A stretch of 64,000 nt of DNA from Peromyscus leucopus (Eukaryota; Chordata; Mammalia; Rodentia; Cricetidae). Below are positions 10,151-20,215 of this stretch, one piece after another. Below the pieces are notes generated by a model. It was not told where the DNA came from and did no database searches. It was given only the letters and a program-made list of their open reading frames with translations. The position numbers and the translations under genes are program-made. The stretch lies in NCBI RefSeq assembly GCF_004664715.2, contig NC_051071.1, forward strand, positions 90,315,436-90,379,435, written 5' to 3'. Numbering within the stretch: position 1 is the first letter of the stretch; each line of letters begins with the position of its first letter.

Positions 10151-11035
10151 GCTGAGCTGTGTGGAAGTAGGTGGGGCAATGGCCTCGAGTCTGTTTGCCT
10201 AATTCGTAATCCTAATACCAGTTCCTCTGGTATTTTCTGTGTGTGCCTTTGTTTTTCTGCACTTTGGTGTGAGGGTGTCGTGTTTATAAAGAAAGCCTTG
10301 GTGTCTTTCAAGTATAATGCATTCTTAAACTAACCCCAGTTGGCTCTGACCCTTTGAGATTTTAAAATTGCTTTGTTCCAGTTTTTGCGCATTTTTGAAA
10401 TATTAAAAATGTTCTTGAGGGGGTGGGTCATGGGAAAAGTTTCCCAGGGTTGTTTGTTCTTAGAAAACTGTAATTTTGCATGGAGAGGTTTAATGCAGGG
10501 TTCAAGTCTACCAGGTGTGGAGCTTGTTTGGTGTTTACTGTGTTTTCAGGGTATGAAGTGGGAGACAGAGCCTCTTCAAGTCTCTGCCTTCAGTCCTCGC
10601 ATTGTCCCATCAAAGGAAGGTCTGAAGGAAAGCCCGGGTTTGTGTTGGAGCCGCATGTCAATAAATGAGGATCAAAAGATTCTTCTGTTCTCTGTTTTTT
10701 TGTCTTTGAACCAGGACTTTCCAGAAAGAACACAGACTTGTTTTGAATATTGCCGCCTCTGGGTGCGATTATGCAAGTCAGTAGTATTTTGGATTTTTAA
10801 AACCCCCTTTCATAATAGTTGCAGAGGTATGAAATTGCAAGGAAAACAAAAATACCTCCGCTCCCCCCAAACAATTTATACAAAGCAGTCTTTGAGTGCA
10901 GGTAGTCTTCAGTTTACAAGGATTGTAGTTCTTCACCATGGATGACATGGTTATTTTCTCATTTACATCCCACCTGTAATGAATTTCAGTCTACTTAAGT
11001 CTGCCAAAACCTTTTTAACTGAGTATATGAGCATA
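10151..11035. other. Unassigned sequence downstream of the minisatellite
   Basis: No repeat I can name. The 190-codon forward frame at 10373-10945 shows no recognisable domain, no low-complexity protein signature and no exon borders, so I treat it as chance. Confidence 0.45.
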
Positions 11036-11039
11036 TTCT

Positions 11040-11332
11040 GTGTGTTTGTGTGTGTGTGTGTGGGGGGGGAACACAGGCACGTGTGTACACTTGTATGTGG
11101 ATGCATACATGCATATGGAGGTCAGAGGTCAATTTTCAGGTGTCATTCTTCAAGTGGAGTCCACCTTGGTTTTTGAGACAGGGTCTTTCACTGGCTTTCA
11201 GATGGCCAGTGAATGCCAGGGATCTGTTGTCTGAGCCTCCCCAGCACCGGGACTTAGCAAGGCCAGCTTTTTGTGTTGCTCTGGGATCAGGTCTGCAGCA
11301 CTCTGATGAAGCCGTCTCCCCAGTCATAAAGA
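11040..11332 (-). mobile_element. B4A-type SINE
   Basis: In reverse it shows a GT-rich tail (11040-11062), 'ggaggtcagaggtcaatt', 'ttttgagacagggtctttc' (the B1-derived segment) and 'ccgtctccccag' near the head. The mix of tRNA-like and B1-like parts fits the B4 family. Confidence 0.65.
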
Positions 11333-11735
11333 TTCTAAATTCTGTCTGATACCCGTGGATGTTCCCCGTGTGCTAACTCCATTTCAGGCTGCCATCAAGT
11401 CCTCCCACAGCTGCCATGTCTACAGCCTCCCTGCCCCTGACCTCTGACCTCTGACCTCCAGGGCTCCCTATCCACTGGAGCCAATCTGCCTGCCACCTGC
11501 TGATACCCTCAGTGCTTTTCTTTGTTCTCGGGTTTCTTAAGAAAACAGTGTCCTCACATAAGGCCTTGTATGAGGAAGGCCCTGCCTACCTCTCTAGTCC
11601 AAAGCCGATGCCCCGCCCCCTTCCCTCCACACATACTCATCCACAGCCTTACAGTACCTCCCACCTGACAGGCTTTGTGCCTCCCTCTGCCACCTTTCAG
11701 CTAGCTTTCTCCTGGATCTTCCTGTTGTCCTAACT
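11333..11735. other. Unassigned sequence
   Basis: Contains a short 'ctctgacc' triplet repeat (about 11440-11458). Pyrimidine-rich, no recognised repeat. Confidence 0.4.
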
Positions 11736-11739
11736 TGTG

Positions 11740-11925
11740 CTCTTCTTCAGCAAACCTTCCTTAACTCCTAAACTAGACGATGTCTCCATATTGCATGTGT
11801 TCTCCTCATCCTTTCTAACAGACGTCAAGCTCCATGAGAGCTTAACGATGTTTGTCTTGTGCCCACGTTGTGTTCTGAAGTTGAGCACACAGTAGGATCT
11901 CCACTGTTCTTGGAGTGAATGAACA
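11740..11925 (+). mobile_element. Ancient L2-like 3' end fragment
   Basis: The order 'caagctccatgagagc', 'tttgtcttgtgccca', 'gagcacacagtaggatc' and 'gagtgaatgaac' is that of the L2 LINE 3' end common to mammals. It is diverged, as expected for a fossil. Confidence 0.5.
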
Positions 11926-12109
11926 CGATCCAACCCCTCCCCCAGTTTTGTGTGGTAGGTACTTACCATAATGGCCTAGGTACAACTTCCCTTTAAAAGA
12001 AGTTTTTAAAAAAACATACATTCAGCCAGCTTCTTTTGTTGACTTTAATTTTGCTTATTGTACTAAATATGTACAAATACGTGCTTGTAGCCTGTGCAGT
12101 TGTTAAAAC

Positions 12110-12232
12110 ATTTGAAGCCAGGCATGTGGCGTACAACTGTATTTCAGCCCTTGGGAGACTGAGGTAGGAGGAAGATGATGAGTTCAAGGCCAGCCTGGAC
12201 CACATAATAAGACCCTGCCTCCTGCCGCCCAC
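12110..12232 (+). mobile_element. B1/B4-like SINE
   Basis: Starts 'gccaggcatgtggcgtac', then 'gagactgaggtaggagg', 'gttcaaggccagcctgg' and 'aagaccctgcctcc'. It is B1-derived but diverged, and is followed directly by a B3. Confidence 0.65.
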
Positions 12233-12236
12233 AAAA

Positions 12237-12456
12237 GGGCTCAGCAGATAAAAAAAGTTCCTGCTGAGAAGCCTGATGAGTTTCACTTCCCTTAGTGTGT
12301 GTGTGTGGGTGGGTGGGGGGTGTTTCTGTATCATGAAAGGGGAGACCCTCCCACTGTAAGTTGTTCTTACCTCTACATCACCCATGTTGTCACAGGCAAG
12401 TGGGCAGGCCCATGCATGCACATACACAGAGAATAAGTGGATGTAATAAAAAAAGA
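12237..12456 (+). mobile_element. Disrupted B3 SINE
   Basis: Starts 'aagggctcagcagata', with the body 'cccactgtaagttgttc' and 'ctctacatcaccc', and ends 'gtggatgtaataaaaaa'. A G-rich GT/GGGT segment (12295-12322) interrupts the middle. Confidence 0.55.
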
Positions 12457-12589
12457 ATAAATGAGATCTTAATGTATTTAAAAACATATGAAAAATCAAA
12501 AGAAGTGCAAACAATTCAAAGCATTAAAATTGAAGCAAATGTCAATGTGACAAATTTGCTTTTGCCAAGCAGTCACCTGGGTTGATTTA

Positions 12590-12632
12590 AAAACAAAACA
12601 AAACAAAACAAACAAACAAACAAACAAAAACC
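12590..12632. repeat. (CAAAA)n/(CAAA)n simple repeat
   Basis: About 43 bp of CAAAA followed by CAAA units. Confidence 0.95.
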
Positions 12633-12894
12633 CAGAAGGTTGTTGCCTTGGTCTCCAGTACACACGGTACATGGGAGTCCTTTGCCCTTGATAATAGAGC
12701 TATGGATAATGCTTGTTTTCATAAATTCAGAATCAAACACTGTAGTCTGGAAGGCTGCTTCCTCACTGAGGACTCTCGACTCCATCAGACCACAGCACTG
12801 CCTGTGAATGTCCTTAACAATTTTGATGATTTGAATGGCTGATAACTTTCTGGGTAGTGTGATCCAGTGGTTTTGTTCATTCCAAGGTAGCTCT
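12633..12894. other. Unassigned sequence
   Basis: No repeat or exon recognised. Confidence 0.4.
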
Positions 12895-13008
12895 GAAGCC
12901 GGGTAAGGTGGCACACGTTGGCAGTCCTATCACGCAGGGGAATGAATGGTGGGTCTGAGGATAGCTTGGGCTGCATGATAAAACCTTGTCTCTCAAAAGC
13001 AAAACAAA
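12895..13008 (+). mobile_element. Degenerate B1-like SINE
   Basis: Begins 'gaagccgggtaaggtggc' and ends 'aaaaccttgtctctcaaaa'. The central consensus blocks are badly eroded. Confidence 0.5.
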
Positions 13009-13525
13009 ACACTGATCCAAGACATAAAATTCAGTTATTGTTAAAACTAGGAGCAGAAATGTAATAATTTGTTAGTCTTAATTCTTAGGAGTATAGACGC
13101 ACGCTACAGGTTTCAGCCTGTAACCGAGCATCAGAGTGTTGGTGGAAGTCAGCAGGTGAGAGAATGTACCCACGCTGCTGTAGAAACAGATCAGACATTT
13201 TCTTTTTTCCTGCCATTGCCTCTGCTGAAATAGCGAACTGCCAGAATCCAGTGTTCGTAATTCCTTCTCCTTTGGACTTCATTGAAGGTGGCTGTGTGAT
13301 TGGGTGTGTTTCTGCGTGTCTTTTCCTTATTGTCTGTATCGTGCCTCAGTTTACTGCCTTTCATTTTGTGGTCACATGAAATGATCTTGCTTGGGGAAAG
13401 TGCCGTACATAAGCGGCACTTCATTGTCGTGCTTTCCTCTGTGGCACATGTGCCGTTGAGGACAAGGAGCCCCGGCATGTTTACCGTCATAAACACAAAT
13501 CTCGAGACCATGTTGATAAGAACTG
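13009..13525. other. Unassigned sequence
   Basis: Opposite-strand frames at 13164-13379 and 13191-13622 overlap, and neither has recognisable features. No repeat named. Confidence 0.4.
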
Positions 13526-13526
13526 C

Positions 13527-13737
13527 CAGGCTGGAGACGTGGCTCAGTCGGCAGAGTGTTTCCCTAGCAGCTATGAGGTCCAGGTCCATCCCCAGCATCC
13601 CATATATGAAATGTGATGGCACATGCCTGTAATCCTAGCATGCTAGAGACGGAAAATTAGAAGTTCAAGGCCATCCACAGCTACAGTGAGTTCAAGGTCA
13701 GCCTGGGCTACATGATACCCTGTCTGTAAAAAGGGAA
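13527..13737 (+). mobile_element. B4/RSINE1-type SINE (ID head plus B1 body)
   Basis: An ID/tRNA-like head 'gtggctcagtcggcagag' with 'ccaggtccatccccagc' is followed by a B1-like body 'ggcacatgcctgtaatcc', 'gttcaaggtcagcctggg' and 'ataccctgtctgtaaaaa'. This dimeric structure is the hallmark of B4 elements. Confidence 0.8.
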
Positions 13738-13877
13738 AAGAACCACTTGTTTCCAAGGCCAGTGTACATTTAGACCAGATTCTTTGGGGTTAACATTGAA
13801 ATGAAACCACAGATTTGAAGGGAGACTGTGGAGAAGTCATAGACTCTTGAGCATGTCCGGAAGGTCCTTGTTCCTGG

Positions 13878-14053
13878 GGCTGGAGAGATGGCCTAGGGCT
13901 TAAAAGCACTTTCTGCTTGGCTGGAGAAATAGCCCAGGGTGCTTCCTGCCATTGCAGAAGACCAGGGTGTGGTTCCTGGCACCCACATCAGGTAGCTCAC
14001 AGCCTCTGTAATTCCAGTTCCAGGGGATCTTCCCTGGACACCTGCGCTTCACT
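13878..14053 (+). mobile_element. B2/B3 SINE, 5' part (split by an LTR)
   Basis: Head 'ggggctggagagatggcc', then a partly duplicated head-like block 'ggctggagaaatagccc', then 'tggttcctggcacccac' and 'ttccaggggatcttcc'. It stops at 'cttcact', where the inverted MaLR LTR begins, and its tail resumes at 14424. Confidence 0.75.
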
Positions 14054-14418
14054 TGGTACTTCAGTCAGTGCTCTATTGCTGTGAGGAGACACCATGCCCT
14101 GGGCAACTCTTATGAAAGAGAGCATTGAATTATTAAGGGCTTACTTCAGAGGTTTGGTCCATTGTCCTCATGGTGGGGAGCATGGGCAGCATGCAGGCAG
14201 ACATGGTGCTGGAGCAGTAGCTGAGGTCTACATCCTAATCTCTAGGCAGAGAGATCAACACTGGACCTAGTGTGGGGTTTTGAAACCTCAAAGCCCACTC
14301 CCAGTGACACACTTCCTCCAACAAGGCCACATGTCCTAATCCTTCTCAGATAGCGCCACTCCCTAGTGAGTAAGCATTCCAATATGTGAGCCTGTGAGGG
14401 CCGTTCTTATTCAGACCA
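14054..14418 (-). mobile_element. Solo MaLR LTR (ORR1/MT type) inserted in a B2/B3
   Basis: An antisense LTR of the family seen at 339-718. It contains 'ctctattgctgtgagg', 'acatggtgctggagcag', 'acacttcctccaacaagg' and 'ttattcagacca' (the LTR start in reverse). The ends fit TG...CA, and the flanking pentamers tcact (14049-14053) and ccact (14419-14423) match at four of five bases, as expected for a 5-bp target duplication. Confidence 0.8.
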
Positions 14419-14423
14419 CCACT

Positions 14424-14472
14424 CAGGGTGCACACAAATGTACACGGATGCATAGAAATACACACAAGTAAC
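14424..14472 (+). mobile_element. B2/B3 SINE, 3' tail part
   Basis: 'cagggtgcacacaaatg' through 'cacacaagtaa' completes the B2/B3 interrupted at 14053. Confidence 0.65.
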
Positions 14473-14940
14473 GACTGAATGAGTCTCTTCACAAACCCTT
14501 ATTCCCTGCTCCAGAACACTTGGTGCCGGCTCTCAGAGCAGCTGGATCCTTGTGTTCCTGGAAATGTTCTGTTTTATGTGTCTTCTCTACCCTGCAGCCT
14601 TGGCTGTCCTTGTATTTTACAAAGCCCCCCTCTTTGTGAGAGAAATGATGAAGCTTTGCTTCCCGGTATCACTGAGACCACGTAGTTCTCTGTGAATGTC
14701 CCCGGTGGGCTATTTCTGGTTCCCTAAGTAACACTGCGGCTCTTCTCCCACAGTAGCCAGGAAACACCTGCTGAAGGAGGGGACTCAGAGCCCAGCGGAG
14801 CAGCCGAAGCCAGTTAAGGGAGAGAGTGGCCATGCCAAGTGGAGTGGGGGCTGATGTGGATCTCAGAGTTGAAGGCACATTGTCAGCCTAAACACAACCT
14901 TGATTTTAACCTGTGGGTCTACAGCAAGCAGTCATATAAG
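14473..14940. other. Unassigned sequence with one weak exon-like segment
   Basis: A pyrimidine-rich stretch ending 'ctcttctcccacag' (14737-14750) resembles a splice acceptor. The following about 60 bp can be read as ARKHLLKEGTQSPAEQPKP before 'gttaag', a poor donor. No family match is apparent and a lone exon cannot be established by eye. Confidence 0.2.
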
Positions 14941-14944
14941 GTTA

Positions 14945-15760
14945 TTTTTTATATATGTGAATCACTTTATTGATAATTATCACCCCAAACGATTGGCCTT
15001 TTAAAGTGTACGATCCAGTATCAGTACATTTGTGGAGTTGCGCAACCATCACCATGTTTTTTTATACACTTTGTCACTTGAAAGGAGACTGCTCATTAGA
15101 AATTATTTTCCCTGTCAACCCCACTGGCCTCTGGCAAACATCAATCTTTGTCAGCTTGCCAATTATGGATATTGAAAGTACATGCACTCATGTAAGTGTC
15201 TGGCTTTGTTCACTGAATATGACACTCTTACGGTTCAACAATGCCTACCTGGCTCAATACACCAATCCTTCATTGCCGCAGAACATTCCACTATATAAAT
15301 ATGTGGTATTTTTAAATACGATATTCAGTAGTGTTCAGTAATCCAAATTGTTGTAAGATAGCTCTTGAGGTTGTTTTGTTGTGTAGAACTGAGTCTAGAT
15401 ACCCCACATATTGTCCATAGTGACTGGTTAACAGGTGTTTGTGAGACGTTTCCTGTTTGGGCTGGTACTTGTGATACCTTATGAACAAGTTTTGAGGCAA
15501 TGTGGTTTTCCCTTTTCTTGGTGTGTCCTAGGGATATGATTGATAGGTCAGATTTTAGTCGTTCAACATTTTGAGGAACTCTGAAACCATTTTCATTCCC
15601 ACTAGCAATGTGCGAAGGTTTGGGTTTCATTCATTCTTGTCAACGCTTTTTGACCATAGAGGCACATCCGCAGGTATGAAATGGTGCCTCACTGTGGGTT
15701 TGATTTATATTTCTCTCATGACTAAGGTGGCAAAGCATCCATTCACGTGGAGACAAATTT
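14945..15760 (-). mobile_element. Ancient L1 (L1M-type) 3' end
   Basis: The plus strand reads as the complement of an old mammalian L1 3' region: 'ttttaaagtgtacgatcc', 'gcgcaaccatcaccatg', 'ttccactatataaatatg' and 'cattcccactagcaatg'. Divergence is high with many small indels, so frames across it are noise. Assigned from memory of the L1M consensus. Confidence 0.75.
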
Positions 15761-15883
15761 AGTTAAAATTTATTTTTTCTTCTTGAATTGAAATTCTCCT
15801 AGAATCTTGAATTACAACTTAAGATAAAGAAATCCTTTGGGGATTCTTAAAGGAGATAAAGTCAGTTTATAAGAATTGGAAGA

Positions 15884-16040
15884 TGGAGCTGGGTGGTGGC
15901 AGCACAACCCTAGCACTTGGGAGGCAGAGGCAGGAGGATCTCTGTAGGCCAGCCTGGTTTGCAGGGTGAGTTCCAGGACAGCCAGGGCTACACAGAGAAG
16001 CCCTGTCTCAAAAAACCAAACCAAAACAAAACAAAACCCT
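15884..16040 (+). mobile_element. B1 SINE
   Basis: Begins 'gagctgggtggtggcag', then 'gcacttgggaggcagagg', 'ccaggacagccagggc' and 'gccctgtctcaaaaaa', with a CAAAA-type tail. About 15 bp around 'gagttcaa' is lost. Confidence 0.85.
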
Positions 16041-16164
16041 TGGAAGATGGAGAGGGAAGTCCGCCACACGGCCACCACGTTTGTGGGAGCTGACCGTCGG
16101 GCAGGCCAGGAGTTGAGTTTGACAATCTCACCTTTCAGAGCCTACTCCATTGTGGCCCTGGAGT

Positions 16165-16410
16165 GTGGTTGATGCACCTGCTGACACTCCATCGGAGAAA
16201 AGTTACTTTACCTTTGCCAGCAGCTATCAGTAGGGGTGGGACCCCATGTCTACTTGCCCCTCTCAGGGCTGGGACTCGTCTGGCTTGAACCTGTGCAGGT
16301 TTTGTGCATGTTGCCACAGTCTCCGAATTCATATATGTACCAGTCCTGTTGTGTCTAGAAAACACGGTGTCCTTGGAGTCATCACCCATCTCCATCACTG
16401 TAATAGTAAC
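16165..16410 (-). mobile_element. Possible rodent Lx-type L1 3' UTR fragment
   Basis: Segments such as 'gtgcaggttttgtgcatg', 'catatatgtaccagtcc' and 'tgtccttggagtcatc' recall the 3' region of older rodent L1 (Lx) elements. I am unsure of both family and strand. Confidence 0.35.
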
Positions 16411-17180
16411 TAGGAACTAATTGTCTCATTCTGGTCATGTACTGTGCCTATGCTAAATCATTTGTGTGGCTATTTAATTGGTACTAATTTATAATGCAGA
16501 GGAGCTGTTCCTATGTGAGAACCATATTCCTGGAAGAGAAACGGAGTCTAATCACCCTGAGTCATTTACCCCATGTTGTATACTCCACAGATAGCAGCCT
16601 TTGAGCCTCTAGGCTTGCAGCGTGTTGAGCCACTGGACTCAGTACACATGTTCCCTATGCCCTGCTTAATCTTTGCACTGGGGATTGAGTTGCTATCGAA
16701 AGAAACTGGTCTTCATATTGATGCTGTGCTGTTTGAGGCTTTGTAGGTACCACCGTGGGCTGCTTACAGAAATGCAAAGGCTGTGGCAGGGACCTCCCCA
16801 GGATATGTAGCTGGCCCGGAAGTCATGGTGACAGTCTTGTCCATGCCTTGGAAAGTTGGACTTACTCCTAGACTCAGCAGAGGTTTTTGAGTCATGATTA
16901 GATTTTCTTTTTCTCTAACAGAGTACAACATGTGGCGGCACCGTGGAGGTTGGATGGGAGCGGGTGGAGGTGGGTGACAGGGAACTCACTTTGGAGTTAA
17001 AGTCTAGATCTAGGCAGTGGGTAGGAGAGAACCATGATGAAAGGTTTCCAAGGGGACGTCATAAGGACTTGGTAACTGTTGGTGAGACAAGGACTGGAAG
17101 ATGCCTTCAGGTATTGTAGCTTGGGCGCTGTGGAAGATGCGGTCTTTGATAAGGAGTTGAAGGGTTGGAGAAGAGATGCA
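16411..17180. other. Unassigned sequence upstream of the 20-bp array
   Basis: No recognised repeat. A G-rich patch lies at 16945-16985. Confidence 0.4.
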
Positions 17181-17540
17181 GGAGCCCGTGGTCGGCTTCA
17201 GGAGCCCGTGGTCGGCTTCAGGAGCCGGTGGTCGGCTTCAGGAGCCCGTGGTCGGCTTCAGGAGCCCGTGGCCGGCTTCAGGAGCCGGTGGCCGGCTTCA
17301 GGAGCCCGTGGCCGGCTTCAGGAGCCGGTGGTCGGCTTCAGGAGCCGGTGGTCGGCTTCAGGAGCCGGTGGTCGGCTTCAGGAGCCGGTGGTCGGCTTCA
17401 GGAGCCGGTGGTCGGCTTCAGGAGCCGGTGGTCGGCTTCAGGAGCCCGTGGTCGGCTTCAGGAGCCCGTGGTCGGCTTCAGGAGCCGGTGGTCGGCTTCA
17501 GGAGCCCGTGGTCGGCTTCAGGAGCCGGTGGTCGGCTTCA
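17181..17540. repeat. 20-bp minisatellite, exactly 18 units
   Basis: Eighteen 20-bp units of the form 'ggagcc(c/g)gtgg(t/c)cggcttca' with no indels. Only two positions vary. Unit position 7 is C in units 1, 2, 4, 5, 7, 14, 15 and 17, and G in the other ten. Unit position 12 is C only in units 5-7. Every unit carries two CpGs (about 70% GC). Because 20 is not a multiple of three, all three forward frames merge into one 20-residue repeat (GRLQEPVVGFRSRWSASGAG), so the 150-218-codon frames are artefacts. Confidence 0.98.
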
Positions 17541-18585
17541 GAGCTCTCGGCTCTTCACCATCACTGCTTTTTCCGCTTCCTCTGGAGGATACATCTCACT
17601 GCATTTGCGTGCCTTGAGGCTTTCTTGAAAATTAATGGACACCGAAGTGTCTGTTGGCCTCAGGTAATTTTCAAAGTCAGGAAGCAGGTTTCATTAAACC
17701 ATGAGAGATTTTACTACAGTTTTCTTTGTTGTTGACAAGTTTTCTCTTTAGGTATATTTAGAAGGGAAGCACAAAAGCATTCTATCACTCGGGTAGCGAG
17801 AGTCATTTTACACACCCTCGCCCTGATGCCCACGGGACTCAGCCTGGGTGTCCAGATCATTTCACACACGTCTGGTCCTAACCTTGGCCATGAGATTCCT
17901 CACGACCCAACTTCGTCGTAAGCAAAATGGACCGTGTCAGAACCGGAGGAGCCCAGAACCAAGCTGCCGCTCTCAATTCAGATCATGAGCATATGTTCAC
18001 CTTGGTAATTCTTTAAAGGAAACAAGTAGTATTCCGGGCATTTTATTCTTGGATCATTTAAAGCTGAGTAATTTCTATAGGACACTCGAGACCTTCAAGT
18101 TCGGCATAAAATGCAACTTTAGCTGTACTTCCAAGGCTGCTTCTGGGGTGAAAAGCTTGGTGATATATTATAGAGGGGCTGATGAAGCCGATTCCTGTGC
18201 TGTTGGGTTCATGCCTGGAGGTCGCAGAGTTATGTAAGCTGTTTACAGCAAGGCACTGGTGAAGGCAAGTTCATTAGCCACTGGGAGGGACGGACCCCCG
18301 AGCGTTTGGGATGATGGCTATCGCTGGCCTTTTCTTGCAGATGTCTGATGTTTACAGAGTGAAATTATCTCGTGTCTATCTAGGGTTAAGTGTCACAGGC
18401 TCCTGGGTAATGTCATGCAACAGAGTTTGTCTTTCGTGCTTTGTTGAAGAAAGTGAGTAGATGATTACCTGGGTTTGGCTGCTGTCTGGCCCTTCATTAA
18501 TCATTGATTGAAAACACAGAAGCACTTTCCTTGCTAAGGGCCTGTATAGAGCAGTCTTTACTTAAGTTTCAGATTTTCTTTTCTC
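17541..18585. other. Unassigned sequence
   Basis: About 1 kb with no repeat I can name and no convincing exon. Confidence 0.45.
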
Positions 18586-18725
18586 TTTCTTTCTTTTTCT
18601 TCTTGTTTTTTAAGTAGCTCACACTGGCATCAGACTTGCTATATATATATGGATGACTTTGAACTCTGGATCCTCAGCCTCCCAAGTGCTGCAGTTACTG
18701 GCATGTGCCACTGTATCCCAACCAT
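18575..18725 (-). mobile_element. Degenerate B1-like SINE with TTTC-rich tail
   Basis: A TTTC-rich tail (18575-18612) is followed by 'actttgaactctgg', 'agcctcccaagtgctg' and 'actggcatgtgccact', the reverse order of a B1 head. The centre is poorly conserved and contains a short (AT)n. Confidence 0.6.
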
Positions 18726-18792
18726 GGTGGGCTTTTGTGATTTGAATACCCAGGAGAATACTGCCATATACTACTTTCTCTATGTATATGCT

Positions 18793-18832
18793 TGTGTGTG
18801 TGTGTGTGTGTGTATGTATATGTGTGCGTGTA
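18793..18832. repeat. (GT)n short microsatellite
   Basis: About ten GT dinucleotides followed by an imperfect GTAT/GTGC tail. Confidence 0.9.
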
Positions 18833-19091
18833 TTTAAAGCTTAAAATTTAACAGAACACAAAGCTTATGAATTAGTGTTTGTGTTTAGTTTAATTTACAG
18901 AGGGCATAATTACTCTTCGATTTCTGATGACAATAGTTTTTTTTTTTTCCCCAGCAAAGTCTTGTTTCTGCTACTTAGAGGCTTATTTACCAGATGGCTT
19001 TAACTGTCATCTCAGAATAGTTTATGTGACTAAACATAATTCCTAAACTTAAGTGATTCACAGTCCGAAAGTGTTGACAGTCTGAACATTT

Positions 19092-19375
19092 TACCTGTGT
19101 GTGAGTTTCTCTTCATGATGCTGTCACAAGACACTTGCCAAGAGCCACTTGGAGAGGGACTGGCGTGGCTTGTGGTTTAAGAGGGATGTGATGTGGAAGG
19201 CTCGGTGACAGGACCCTGAGGTGGCCGGTCACAGGTCACCCGCGTCTGCAGTCAGAAAGTGGATTCCGCCTGGAACCCCAGCCAGCGCTTTCACAGACAC
19301 ACCCAGAGGTGTCTCCTAGGTGGCTCTGAATCCTACCAAAGTGACCGTCAAGATTAACCCTCACCCTGTGGCTTG
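19092..19375 (-). mobile_element. MaLR-like LTR fragment
   Basis: In reverse it carries 'aggtgtctcctaggtggc', 'aatcctaccaaagtgac' and 'caagattaaccctcacc', the 5' side of a rodent MaLR-type LTR, with 'cttcatgatgctgtcac' at the other side. Diverged and probably internally deleted. Confidence 0.5.
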
Positions 19376-19404
19376 GCACAGACGATAGATACACTTATTT
19401 TAAT

Positions 19405-19620
19405 ACCGGGACTGGAGATGGCTTAGCTGTGAAGAGCGCTGGCCGCTCTTCCAGAGGCAGTTTCCCCATGCCTGCATGATGGCTCACAGCGTCTGTGACT
19501 CCAGTCCCAGGGGATCCAGTGCCCTCTTCTCACATCCCAGGGCGCCAACCACACATACGATGTGTAGATATAGGTACGGGCAAACCACCTATATACATAA
19601 AATAAATAAATACAACTTTG
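19405..19620 (+). mobile_element. B2/B3 SINE
   Basis: Head 'gggactggagatggctt', 'gctggccgctcttccag', 'gatccagtgccctcttc', and an A-rich tail with 'aaaataaataaatac'. The internal Pol III promoter region is recognisable but mutated. Confidence 0.85.
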
Positions 19621-19647
19621 AAAAGTCCTTCAATACCTTGTCTCTCT

Positions 19648-19992
19648 TCAGTGGTAAAATTCCATTGAACATTCTAGGAAGTGTTTTTTTAATACTTTTT
19701 CTGCCATTGTTTTGGTCTGTTTGATTTCATACTCTGCTTTCTGTCTCTTCGGTTTTGCCATGAACACTTGGAGCTTTTTGCCGACTTTGGCATTGGAGCT
19801 GGAATGTTCCTGCTGACCTAATATTATTGGGGGGACGTGACTGATCTCTTGCATAGCATCGGGAATCTCTTGCAGAATTTGAAATCTAGGCATTATAAAT
19901 TGGGGCACCACATGTCTGAGAGTGTATTGGTAAAGGGCCACAGTGTAAGCGGCAGCCCCTCCACTGACAGCCGCCAGTGGGGTGCCAACCAT
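19648..19992 (-). other. Unexplained 114-codon ORF, possibly a pseudogene remnant
   Basis: On the minus strand an ATG opens a 114-codon frame starting MVGTPLAAVSGGAAAY and ending in a basic stretch (KVGKKLQVFMAKPKRQ) then KKHFLECSMEFYH. The first 20 residues are Ala/Gly-rich and the C-terminal half is Lys-rich, a composition more protein-like than other frames here. Just upstream, another frame reads LKQQLAGQATLHSQ before a stop, so a frameshifted retrocopy is possible. I do not recognise the protein, and no poly(A) or introns are visible. Confidence 0.25.
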
Positions 19993-20215
19993 GAGTGCTT
20001 ACTCAGAACATGCTCAGTGATTTGCGCTTCCCTTCTGTGCTCGTGATCTGGGAGTGGAGCGTAGCCTGACCTGCCAGCTGTTGTTTGAGACGTTCCAGAT
20101 CCTTCCAGGCCACACCGCTCAGTGCTGAGACGTGAGGTCTAAAATTGCCATGACGGGGGTCAGGGGTCAACACTGCCCATCAGTGAGCTACTGACGTGTT
20201 CTTTACTCTTGGTGC

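Noticed and set aside
7569..10333. Long repeat-protein genes (272-495 codons forward, up to 336 reverse)
   Set aside because: They are the 27-bp minisatellite read in different phases. Several forward and reverse frames are open at once, and the phase changes at each 31-bp unit. No promoter, splice sites or protein family support.
10373..10945. 190-codon forward ORF
   Set aside because: No recognisable motif, and the neighbourhood has no gene structure. I kept it only as unassigned sequence.
13878..13900. tRNA gene at SINE heads
   Set aside because: The tRNA-like A/B-box regions here and elsewhere belong to B2, B3, B4 and ID elements. They lack a complete cloverleaf and are followed by SINE bodies and tails.
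17079..17735. 218-codon protein with a GRLQEPVVGFRS-type repeat
   Set aside because: The 20-bp array is open in all three forward frames and each gives the same 20-residue repeat, so the frame is a property of the repeat.
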